Below are positions 1 through 6,351 of a DNA stretch of 14,613 nt, one piece after another. Below the pieces are notes generated by a model that saw only the letters and a list, made by a program, of their open reading frames with translations, was not told the origin of the DNA and did no database searches. Where the stretch lies: assembly GCA_903898725.1 (NCBI GenBank), contig CAIUGQ010000321.1, positions 1 through 14,613 of the forward strand, read 5' to 3'. The stretch comes from an uncultured Burkholderiales bacterium. Lineage in GTDB: Bacteria; Pseudomonadota; Gammaproteobacteria; Burkholderiales; Burkholderiaceae_E. Within the stretch, counting starts at the first letter, position 1. Each line of letters opens with the position of its first letter. The position numbers and the translations under genes are program-made.

Positions 1-118
1 AGCCGTGGAGAAACCGTAGCGAGCAGGCCCGAGCCGGTGCCGAGGAGCGCAGCCGTACGCGAGTACGGCGAGCACCACAGGCGCCGGCTCGGGACGCGCA
101 GTAGGTTTATCCACGGCT
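1..118. repeat. Large imperfect palindrome / structured repeat-like element downstream of imuB
   Basis: The two ends of this stretch are inverted copies: 1-15 pairs with 104-118 with one mismatch (G10 opposite A109). A second stem, 28-41 with 80-93, is complete apart from one T38-G83 wobble. A third, 52-58 with 63-69, is perfect and closes on the four bases GCGA. The two internal loops, 16-27/94-103 and 42-51/70-79, are purine-rich and share GAGC or GCAG words. Read as plus-strand RNA, the wobble is a U-G pair and the apical loop is a GNRA tetraloop; both would be lost on the minus strand. The element starts two bases past the imuB stop codon and has no T-tract, so it is not a standard terminator. 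It may extend left of the window. It could be a dispersed palindromic repeat or a structured RNA; I do not recognise the family. Confidence 0.6.
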
Positions 119-119
119 T

Positions 120-1583
120 CTAGCCGAACATGCCTTGGAGGTACCAGCCCGCGTCATCGTCGCGGCTGCGGGTGCGGAAGATCCAGACCCAGCCGGCCGA
201 CTCGTCCTCGGCGATGAAGTAGTCGCGCTGCACCAGCCCGTCGTCCCACCAGCCGGTCTCGATGCGTTCGGGCCCGGCCAGCAGCGTCAGCGGACCGCGC
301 CACCAGGGCCGCTGGTCGCGCTCGGACAGCGGCACCGGCTCGGGCAGCAGCCACAGCGGGCGCGGCAGGCCCGGCAGCGGGACATCGGGGCCGCGCACGG
401 CGCGGTCCTCGACCGGCTCGACGCGGTAGGCGGCTTCGGGCCGGTGATCGGCCGCGAGCATCAGCCGCTGCACCTGGTCGCGGCCCAGGCGCGCCTGCAG
501 CCGCTCGACCAGGCGTCCGAGTCCCTCGGCATCGGTGCCGGCCGCAGGGAACAGCTCGCCGTGCGTGCCCGGCAGCCGGACCGTGTGCGTGCACTCGAGC
601 CGCAGCGTGTGCACCGGTGCCGGCAGCTCGAGCACCGCGAGGCGCTCGCGCAGCACGCCGATCCAGCGCGCAGGGTCGCGGCTGGGCTGCGCGAGCCGCA
701 GCACGAGCCGGGTCGGCGGACAGGCGTGGCGCCCGCTGTCGTGCTCGCCGACCAGCACCGCTTCGCGGGCCGCCGACTGCCGGGCCGCGAGCCAGCCGGC
801 GAGCTGCAGCAGCATCCGGTGCGAGGCGAACAGCAGCGCCTCCGCATGCTCGATCTGCGCGAGCAGCTCCAGGCGCAGCGTGAAGCTCGCCCGCGCCTCG
901 AACCAGCGACGCGGCTCGGCCCGTCGCCCGAGTGCGGCATCGACCTGGTCGAGCAGGGCAGGGCCCCAGCGACGCGCGAGCCCTGCGCGCGGCAGCCGGG
1001 CCAGGTCGGCGAAGCGCCGCACGCCGATCGCGGCGAGTGCCTCGGCATGGGGCGCGGCCGTCTCGAGCAGCGTGACCGGCAGCGGCGCGAGCCCGGCGGC
1101 GAGCAGCGACTCGTGCTCGATGCGCGCCCCGTCCTGCCAGCGCGCGAGCATCCAGGCGGCGGTTGCGGTCGGGGCGGTCGCGAGCCGAAGCCCGAAGCCC
1201 AGGGCGGCGAGACCGTCGCGGATGCGCGCCTCGATGCGCTCGCGCCCGCCGAACAGCCGCAGGCTCGCGCCGATCTCGAGCAGCACGCCGTCGGGGGGCT
1301 GCAGGGCGACCCCGGGCGTGAACTGCAGCAGCCAGTCCGCGACCTGCGCGAGCGCCTCGGCATCCTCGGTCGGGTCGTGCTCGACGATGCGCAGCGTCGA
1401 GGCCAGGGCAAGCGCGGTCGCCCGGCGCACGCCGGGCCGCACGCCGAGCACCTCGGCCGCCGGGTTCGACTGCAGCACCTCGAGCCGGTCGCAGATGGCG
1501 AGCGGTCCGTCATCGGCGTCGTCATGGGCTCGCCGCACGCGATCGAGGGCGAGCCGGTGACAGTGCACGGCGATCCACAGCAT
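120..1583 (-). CDS. imuB: ImuB, catalytically inactive Y-family DNA polymerase homologue
   Basis: ImuB is the adaptor of the SOS mutasome; in characterised systems it links ImuA and the DnaE2/ImuC polymerase to the sliding clamp for error-prone lesion bypass. The 487-residue protein shows the family fold: an LWIAVHCHRLAL start, LLEIGASLRLFGG at residues 101-113, and a C-terminal half with RLQARLG, ADHRPE and RPLWLLPEP. Acidic residues of active Y-family enzymes are missing: the first motif reads AVHCHRLA (about residues 5-12) and no Asp-Glu pair is seen near residue 103. HGELF at 341-345 sits where a clamp-binding QxxLF motif is expected, with His in the Gln position. The ATG at 1583 was chosen because it gives the family N-terminus and has GAGG 8 bases upstream, overlapping the imuA stop. 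A longer frame back to 1754 only adds a basic, low-complexity extension antisense to nothing but imuA coding sequence. It lies 10 bases after imuA. Confidence 0.93.
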   Translation of the reverse strand: MLWIAVHCHRLALDRVRRAHDDADDGPLAICDRLEVLQSNPAAEVLGVRPGVRRATALALASTLRIVEHDPTEDAEALAQVADWLLQFTPGVALQPPDGVLLEIGASLRLFGGRERIEARIRDGLAALGFGLRLATAPTATAAWMLARWQDGARIEHESLLAAGLAPLPVTLLETAAPHAEALAAIGVRRFADLARLPRAGLARRWGPALLDQVDAALGRRAEPRRWFEARASFTLRLELLAQIEHAEALLFASHRMLLQLAGWLAARQSAAREAVLVGEHDSGRHACPPTRLVLRLAQPSRDPARWIGVLRERLAVLELPAPVHTLRLECTHTVRLPGTHGELFPAAGTDAEGLGRLVERLQARLGRDQVQRLMLAADHRPEAAYRVEPVEDRAVRGPDVPLPGLPRPLWLLPEPVPLSERDQRPWWRGPLTLLAGPERIETGWWDDGLVQRDYFIAEDESAGWVWIFRTRSRDDDAGWYLQGMFG

Positions 1584-1593
1584 GGCGGGCGCC

Positions 1594-2439
1594 TCAGTGG
1601 CGCGAGGGCTCGGGCTCGGACGGGGGCGCAGCGACCGACAGACCCGCGTCGGCCGGCAGCAGCACGTGGGCGGTGCCGAACCCGATCGGCACCGGGCCGG
1701 GTGCCTCGGGTGTCGTGTCGAGGGTGTCGGACAGCGCCACCGGCAGCGGCGCATCGGACTGCGGGCGGCCGGACGGCGCGGTGCGGCCCGGGCGTGTCGT
1801 GGCGGGCGGCTGCGGCAGATCGAGCAGCAGCGGCTGCGCGAGCACCGGACCGCGGCGCTTGAGCAGCTGCACCGACAGTCGCTGTCCGGGACGCGGCAGC
1901 AGCAGCAGCCGCAGCGGCGCGGGCGAGGACTCGAACTGCGCAGGCAACGGCCGGAACAGGAAGACCGGTCCGCGCGTGCCCTGCGCGGCGAGCTGCATCC
2001 GGCGCAGGTGCTCGGGCCGCGTGCGGCCTTGCGGCAGCCAGGCCAGCAGCGTGCCGAAGCTCGCGCTGCGCAGCGCCTGCTCGACCGCCCACAGCCGGTC
2101 GGCCGCCTGCACGGCCTGCACGACGATCAGGTAGTCGAGGTCGATGCCGAAGGCGGCGAGCGCCGGCGCGTAGGGCAGATGCGGCGGGCCGAGCAGGATC
2201 GCCACCTTGCGCTCGATCGTGAGGCGCCGCAGCACCGGCACCAGCAGCCGCAGTTCGCCGATGCCCGGCTCGCGGGCGATCAGTTCGGTCAGCATGCCGA
2301 GCGGCCAGCCGCCTCCCGGCAGCTGTGCATCGAGCTCGGGGAAGGTGCTGGGCAGTGCGGCGACGCCGCCTTCAGCGAGTCGGTCGGCGCGCCAGACCCC
2401 CGGCGGCATCGGTGCCGGAGACCCCGGGGGCGTGGGCAT
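1594..2439 (-). CDS. imuA: ImuA, SOS mutagenesis RecA-like accessory protein
   Basis: ImuA is a RecA-fold protein acting with ImuB and DnaE2 in damage-induced mutagenesis. The 281-residue product has the family pattern VWRADRLA near the N-terminus, then LDAQLPGGGWPLGMLTELI around residues 37-54, followed by the RecA-like core (LRLLVPVLRRLT, VAILLGPPHLPYAPAL, LIVVQA). GGGWPLGM occupies the position of a Walker A loop but lacks GK[ST], as is usual for this family, so ATP hydrolysis is doubtful. The last 60 or so residues are rich in Pro and Ala. It starts 27 bases after the lexA stop and ends 10 bases before imuB, so one transcript is likely. The Shine-Dalgarno signal is poor; an in-frame ATG at 2409 (residue 11, MPPGVW) is a credible alternative start. 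Confidence 0.9.
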   Translation of the reverse strand: MPTPPGSPAPMPPGVWRADRLAEGGVAALPSTFPELDAQLPGGGWPLGMLTELIAREPGIGELRLLVPVLRRLTIERKVAILLGPPHLPYAPALAAFGIDLDYLIVVQAVQAADRLWAVEQALRSASFGTLLAWLPQGRTRPEHLRRMQLAAQGTRGPVFLFRPLPAQFESSPAPLRLLLLPRPGQRLSVQLLKRRGPVLAQPLLLDLPQPPATTRPGRTAPSGRPQSDAPLPVALSDTLDTTPEAPGPVPIGFGTAHVLLPADAGLSVAAPPSEPEPSRH

Positions 2440-2466
2440 GGCCGCTCGATCGTCGTGCCGGGCAGG

Positions 2467-3126
2467 TCACAGCGACTTGCCGCTGCGCACCAGTCCGACG
2501 CCGATGCCTTCGAGGGCGAAGTCGTCGGTGCGCGCATCGACGACGATCGGCTCGAAGTCCGGGTTCTCGGGCAGCAGTTCGATCGTGTGGCCGCGGCGGC
2601 GCAGCCGCTTGACGGTGACCCCGCCGTCGACGCGCGCGACGACGATCTGCCCGTTGCGTGCTTCGCTCGCCTGACGCACCGCGAGCAGGTCGCCGTCGAG
2701 GATGCCGGCATCACGCATGCTCATGCCGCGCACCTTCAGCAGGTAGTCGGGCTTCTCGGCGAACAGGCTCGGATCGAGGGCGTAGCTGGCCTCGATGTGC
2801 TCCTGAGACAGCATCGGGCTGCCGGCGGCGACCCGCCCCACCAGCGGCAGGCTCAACGCGATCTGGACCGCGCTGCCGGCCATGCCGCGCTCGATGTCGG
2901 CATCCATGCCGGGCAGCAGCTTGAGCCGGATGCCGCGCGAGGCGCCCGAGGTCAGCTCGAGCACGCCTTTGCGTGCCAGCGCCTTCAGGTGCTCCTCGGC
3001 CGCGTTGGGCGAGCGGAAGCCGAGCTTGGCGGCGATCTCCGCCCGGGTGGGGGGGAAGCCGGTGTCGGCGATGTGCTGGCGGAGCAGTCCGAGGATTTCC
3101 TGCTGGCGGGCGGTGAGATCGCGCAT
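2467..3126 (-). CDS. lexA: LexA, SOS repressor and self-cleaving serine protease
   Basis: LexA represses SOS genes by binding CTG-N10-CAG boxes and is inactivated when RecA filaments trigger its self-cleavage. The 219-residue protein carries the N-terminal winged helix-turn-helix (LTARQQEIL; PPTRAEIA; FRSPNAAEEHLKALARKG, residues 4-54) and a C-terminal S24 peptidase domain. The cleavage site is A101-G102 in VGRVAAG, the nucleophile Ser136 is in GMSM, and the general base Lys173 is in VTVKRL. All three are shifted by 17 from E. coli (84/85, 119, 156) because the interdomain linker is 17 residues longer. The start matches the E. coli N-terminus despite no clear ribosome binding site. It is the first gene of lexA-imuA-imuB and has a LexA box in its own promoter, so it should be autoregulated. 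Confidence 0.97.
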   Translation of the reverse strand: MRDLTARQQEILGLLRQHIADTGFPPTRAEIAAKLGFRSPNAAEEHLKALARKGVLELTSGASRGIRLKLLPGMDADIERGMAGSAVQIALSLPLVGRVAAGSPMLSQEHIEASYALDPSLFAEKPDYLLKVRGMSMRDAGILDGDLLAVRQASEARNGQIVVARVDGGVTVKRLRRRGHTIELLPENPDFEPIVVDARTDDFALEGIGVGLVRSGKSL

Positions 3127-3166
3127 GGCGGAGGGGGCTCGGCTTGGGCGCGGCGGACCGCGAAGC

Positions 3167-3182
3167 CTGTATTTTTATCCAG
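3167..3182 (-). promoter_or_regulatory. LexA (SOS) box of the lexA-imuA-imuB operon
   Basis: On the plus strand the 16 bases read CTGTATTTTTATCCAG, matching the CTG-N10-CAG pattern with an AT-rich core. They lie 41-56 bases upstream of the lexA start codon. On the minus strand the box covers the likely -10 hexamer (AAAAAT at 3176-3171), so bound LexA would block RNA polymerase. I saw no comparable box between lexA and imuA or between imuA and imuB, so this site should control all three genes. Confidence 0.85.
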
Positions 3183-3199
3183 CTTTCTTCGCTTGACAA
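3171..3199 (-). promoter_or_regulatory. Predicted sigma70-type promoter for lexA
   Basis: On the minus strand TTGTCA (3199-3194; 5 of 6 to TTGACA) and AAAAAT (3176-3171; 4 of 6 to TATAAT) are separated by 17 bases. The -10 lies inside the LexA box. The -35 is embedded in a perfect odd palindrome, CGCTTG-A-CAAGCG (3190-3202), which might be a second operator or chance. The transcription start would be near 3164, giving a leader of roughly 38 bases. Confidence 0.55.
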
Positions 3200-3623
3200 G
3201 CGGTCCGTGCGCGACCCCCCGGAGAAATCGGGAATGTGCGTTGTTTAGTGAGAAAGTCGTGATACTCTGTGCTGCGCCGGTGAGAATCGCGTACGAGCTA
3301 GTACGAATTGTCTAGTGCGTGGCTTGGGCGCTTGTGGCAAAGTCATCGAGCGCATGGCCCTTGCTTGCGTGATGTGCTGTTCGGTTATCCAGTCGATTTT
3401 CTCGCCGACGCGTCGGTGTCTTCATCGTCATCTTCATCTTCACCTTCTCAGTTCCGATCGCACCGTGTTCGACATTTCTTCCTCTCGCTCCACCTTTCCG
3501 GGCTGAGGCCAACGCACCGAGGTTTGCATTTCCCGGATCGCTGCGATGGGACCGGTGCCGTCGGACCGGTTGCTGCTGCTTCGCCTCGGAATGCAATGGG
3601 ACACTTGATTTCGAGGTCAACGC
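3183..3623 (+). other. Long lower-GC intergenic region and probable 5' leader of the RRM gene
   Basis: No convincing gene fills this stretch; open frames across it have no recognisable product. It is visibly less GC-rich than the genes around it. From about 3410 to 3500 the plus strand is strongly pyrimidine-rich, including a short TCATCT-type repeat at 3421-3442. Closer to the gene are possible stems TCCGGG (3497-3502) with CCCGGA (3532-3537), and ACCGGT (3551-3556) with ACCGGT (3565-3570). Near 3291-3306 there is a direct repeat of GTACGA. I found no promoter I trust for the plus strand. A long leader would fit post-transcriptional control of an RNA-binding protein, such as cold response or autoregulation, but that is inference. 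Confidence 0.45.
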
Positions 3624-4067
<444 letters not shown>

Positions 4068-4074
4068 TCCAACG

Positions 4075-4169
4075 GGTCCGTCGCCCGCGCGACGGGCCGG
4101 ACCGGCGCCTGGGTGCCGGTCCGCATCCGATTCGAAGACGGCCGCGCCGGCTCAGCCGACGCGGCCGTC
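4075..4169. terminator. Three consecutive strong stem-loops between convergent rbp and scoB
   Basis: Three hairpins follow each other. Stem 4075-4084/4089-4098 has 10 pairs with one wobble. Stem 4098-4109/4112-4123 has about 12 pairs with one wobble and a minimal loop; it shares base 4098 with the first, so they may compete at the edge. Stem 4137-4146/4160-4169 is a perfect 10 bp, topped after one mismatch by CGGC-TCA-GCCG. The first begins 7 bases after the RRM stop and the last ends 7 bases before the scoB stop on the other strand. None is followed by a clear T-tract, so they may act as a bidirectional transcription barrier or mRNA 3' protection rather than as classical terminators. Confidence 0.6.
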
Positions 4170-4176
4170 GCCGCTT

Positions 4177-4845
4177 CTAGCGGGTCGTCGCGGCCGCGAG
4201 CGCCGAGGTGTCCAGCGGGCAGCCGGTCTTCGAGACGATCTCTGCCACGCTCACGCCTTGCGCGGCCTCGCGCAGCACCAGGCCCTGGGCCGTCACCTCG
4301 ATGACGCCGAGGTCGGTGATGATCAGGTCGACGACGCCGAGGCCGGTCAGCGGGAGGTTGCAGGCCGGCAGGATCTTCAGGTCCTCGCCGCCGTCCTTGC
4401 GCCGCGCCACGTGCTCCATCAGCACGATCACCCGGCCCACGCCGGCGACCAGGTCCATCGCCCCGCCCATCCCCTTGACCATCTTGCCGGGGATCATCCA
4501 GTTCGCGAGGTCGCCGCGTTCGGAGACCTGCATCGCGCCGAGGATCGCGAGGTTGATCTTGCCGCCGCGGATCATGCCGAACGAGTCGGCCGACGAGAAG
4601 ATCGACGAGCCGGGCAGGGGGGTGACCGTCTGCTTGCCGGCGTTGATCATGTCCGGGTCGACCTCGTCCTCGGTCGGGAACGGGCCGATGCCGAGCAGGC
4701 CGTTCTCCGACTGCAGCCACACCTCCATGCCGGTCGGCACGTGGTTGGCCACGAGCGTGGGCAGCCCGATGCCGAGGTTCACGTAGAAGCCGTCACGCAG
4801 CTCGCGCGCGGCGCGCGCGGCCATTTCGTCGCGGGTCCAGGCCAT
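4177..4845 (-). CDS. scoB: Succinyl-CoA:3-ketoacid CoA-transferase, subunit B
   Basis: This is the beta subunit of a class I CoA transferase that moves CoA from succinyl-CoA to acetoacetate, or possibly to a related 3-oxoacid. The 222-residue protein has the SENGLLGIGP motif with the catalytic glutamate at residue 47, which forms the glutamyl-CoA thioester. Other family stretches are NLGIGLPTLVANH, GGKINLAILGAMQVS, NWMIPGKMVKGMGGAMDLV and the C-terminal ITDLGVIEV. The start at 4845 is preceded by GAGGAGC. It follows scoA after 15 bases, so they should be co-translated as partners. The main alternative substrate is 3-oxoadipate (PcaIJ/CatIJ), but no aromatic-degradation genes lie nearby. Confidence 0.93.
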   Translation of the reverse strand: MAWTRDEMAARAARELRDGFYVNLGIGLPTLVANHVPTGMEVWLQSENGLLGIGPFPTEDEVDPDMINAGKQTVTPLPGSSIFSSADSFGMIRGGKINLAILGAMQVSERGDLANWMIPGKMVKGMGGAMDLVAGVGRVIVLMEHVARRKDGGEDLKILPACNLPLTGLGVVDLIITDLGVIEVTAQGLVLREAAQGVSVAEIVSKTGCPLDTSALAAATTR

Positions 4846-4860
4846 CGTCGGTGCTCCTCT

Positions 4861-5562
4861 TCAGCGAGCCGCGCGCACGGTGCGCTGCTCGATGCGTTTC
4901 TCGGGGGTCGGGTTGTGCACGATGCGATGCACGAAGATGCCGGGCAGGTGGACCGCGTCCGGATCGATATCGCCGGTGTCGACCACCGTCTCGACCTCGG
5001 CCACGGTGATCTTCCCGGCCATCGCGACGTTCGGGTTGAAGTTGCGCGCGGTGCGGCGGAACACCAGGTTGCCGGCCCGGTCGGCCTTCCACGCCTTGAC
5101 CAGCGAGACGTCGGGCACGAGCGCGCGCTCCATCACGTAGGTCTCGCCGTCGAACTCGCGCAGCTCCTTGCCCTCGGCGACGATCGTGCCGACGCCGGTC
5201 TTCGTGAAGAAGGCCGGGATGCCCGCGCCGCCGGCGCGCAGCTTCTCGGCGAGCGTGCCCTGCGGGGTGAACTCGAGCTCGAGCTCGCCGGCCAGGTACT
5301 GCCGCTCGAACTCCTTGTTCTCGCCGACGTAGCTGGCGATCATCTTGCGGACCTGGCGGGTCGCGAGCAGCTGGCCGAGGCCGAAGCCGTCGACGCCGGC
5401 GTTGTTCGAGATGCAGGTCAGGCCCCGCACGCCCGAATCGCGCAGGGCCGCGATCAGCGCCTCGGGAATGCCGCACAGGCCGAAGCCGCCGACGGCGATC
5501 GTCTGACCGTCGCGGACGATGTCGGCGAGGGCCGCAGCCGCGCTCGGATACAGCTTGCTCAT
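4861..5562 (-). CDS. scoA: Succinyl-CoA:3-ketoacid CoA-transferase, subunit A
   Basis: This is the alpha subunit pairing with ScoB in 3-oxoacid CoA transfer in the cytoplasm. The 233-residue protein shows the glycine-rich loop GGFGLCGIP at residues 25-33, then SNNAGVDGFGLG, SYVGENKEFERQYL, LELEFTPQGTLAEKLRAGGAGIPAFFTKTGVGT and FRRTARNFNP, all typical of ScoA. An AAGGA-like signal lies about 10 bases before the ATG at 5562. The 108 bases upstream contain a GGCCGGC-A-GCCGGCC palindrome (5588-5602) and no promoter that I can recognise. It may therefore be read from the ETF-QO side, subject to the hairpin at 5653-5679. Together scoAB would let the cell use acetoacetate or ketogenic amino-acid products. 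Confidence 0.95.
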   Translation of the reverse strand: MSKLYPSAAAALADIVRDGQTIAVGGFGLCGIPEALIAALRDSGVRGLTCISNNAGVDGFGLGQLLATRQVRKMIASYVGENKEFERQYLAGELELEFTPQGTLAEKLRAGGAGIPAFFTKTGVGTIVAEGKELREFDGETYVMERALVPDVSLVKAWKADRAGNLVFRRTARNFNPNVAMAGKITVAEVETVVDTGDIDPDAVHLPGIFVHRIVHNPTPEKRIEQRTVRAAR

Positions 5563-5652
5563 CTGGATGGATTCCTTTCGGACGGACGGCCGGCAGCCGG
5601 CCGGCAGGAGGGCGGGGCCGCTGCGCGCGGCGCTCCGGGGGCGGATGCTACC

Positions 5653-5679
5653 GCCGATTGATGCGGCGCATCAACCGGC
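5653..5679 (-). terminator. Stem-loop spanning the stop codon of the TIP30-like gene
   Basis: On the minus strand bases 5679-5668 pair with 5664-5653 to give 12 pairs, with one G-U wobble (G5675 with U5657) and a three-base GCC loop. The core TTGATGC/GCATCAA is perfect. The stop codon of the upstream gene lies within the rising arm. No run of U follows, so it may be an attenuator, an mRNA processing or stability element, or a weak terminator between etfQO-TIP30 and scoAB. Confidence 0.5.
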
Positions 5680-6351
5680 AAACGCCTGGATCCGGTCGGA
5701 CTCGATGATGCGCAGGCCAGCGTCGCCGCGCAGGCCCGCATCGATCATGCAGCGGGCGACCGCCTCGGCCCCCACCGGACGCCAGCGGGCGGGAATCCAG
5801 CGGGCGATCGGCCGCGTGAGGACGAGCGTCATGCGCTCGCCGGGCCGCGACTCGGCACGGTCGCCGTCGAGCAGCGAGGGTCGCAGCAGCGTCAGCGATG
5901 CATAGTCCAGCCGTGCGAGCGCGGCCTCCGCCTCGCCCTTGACGCGGTTGTAGAAGACCCGCGAGCCGGCGTCGGCACCCAGCGCGGACACCGCCACGCA
6001 GCGTGTCGAACCGAAGCGGCGGGCCAGCCGCGCCACGCCCACGACGGCGTCGAAGTCGACCCGCCGGAACGCCTCCTGCGAGCCCGCGGCCTTGAGCGTC
6101 GTGCCCAGGCACAGGTAGACGTCGTCGGTCGCCGGCATGTCGCGCATGCGCCCGAGCGCCGCGAAGTCGACGACGTGCTCGTGCAGCCGGGCGCCGTCGC
6201 CCGCCGGGCGGTGCGTCGGCGACAGGGGCCGGCGCACGAGGGCGTGCACCTCGCCGTAGGCCGGGTCCGCGAGCAGGCGGGCGAGCAGCCGCTGTCCGAC
6301 GAGTCCGCTGGCTCCGGCGATCAGTGCGCGGCGTGGCGTGGCCACGCTCAC
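5671..6351 (-). CDS. Atypical SDR, TIP30/HTATIP2-like NAD(P)-binding protein
   Basis: This 226-residue protein has a Rossmann fold with the nucleotide-binding loop GASGLVG at residues 13-19. It continues with VVDF, DDVYLCLGTTLKAAGSQEAFRRVD and VAVSALGAD, then Tyr134-x3-Lys138 (YNRVK), the usual SDR catalytic spacing. This layout is that of the TIP30/HTATIP2-like atypical SDRs. The substrate is unknown, though dinucleotide binding is likely. The start is a GTG at 6351 that overlaps the ETF-QO stop in ATGTGA, giving translational coupling; a second in-frame GTG at 6345 is possible. Upstream codons in the same frame run back through the ETF-QO gene and are shadow sequence. Tight coupling to ETF-QO suggests a shared role or control, but no direct link is shown. 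Confidence 0.85.
   Translation of the reverse strand: MSVATPRRALIAGASGLVGQRLLARLLADPAYGEVHALVRRPLSPTHRPAGDGARLHEHVVDFAALGRMRDMPATDDVYLCLGTTLKAAGSQEAFRRVDFDAVVGVARLARRFGSTRCVAVSALGADAGSRVFYNRVKGEAEAALARLDYASLTLLRPSLLDGDRAESRPGERMTLVLTRPIARWIPARWRPVGAEAVARCMIDAGLRGDAGLRIIESDRIQAFAG

Noticed and set aside
1584..1754. N-terminal extension of ImuB
   Set aside because: It would overlap imuA and adds an Arg/Pro/Ser-rich stretch not seen in the family; MLWIAVHCHRLAL is the expected start and has a ribosome binding site.
3241..3268. Possible sigma70 promoter TTGTTT / TACTCT for the RRM gene
   Set aside because: Both hexamers match only half the consensus positions, so I do not call it.
135..3315. 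Long plus-strand open frames (135-1862, 1582-3315) opposite imuB, imuA and lexA
   Set aside because: They are rich in Arg, Gln, Ala and Gly with no domain, as expected for antisense frames in high-GC DNA, while the minus-strand genes are clear.
3354..3375. Possible sigma54 site (TGGCCCTTGCTTGC) in the RRM upstream region
   Set aside because: The GG-to-GC spacing is 9 instead of the required 10 bases.
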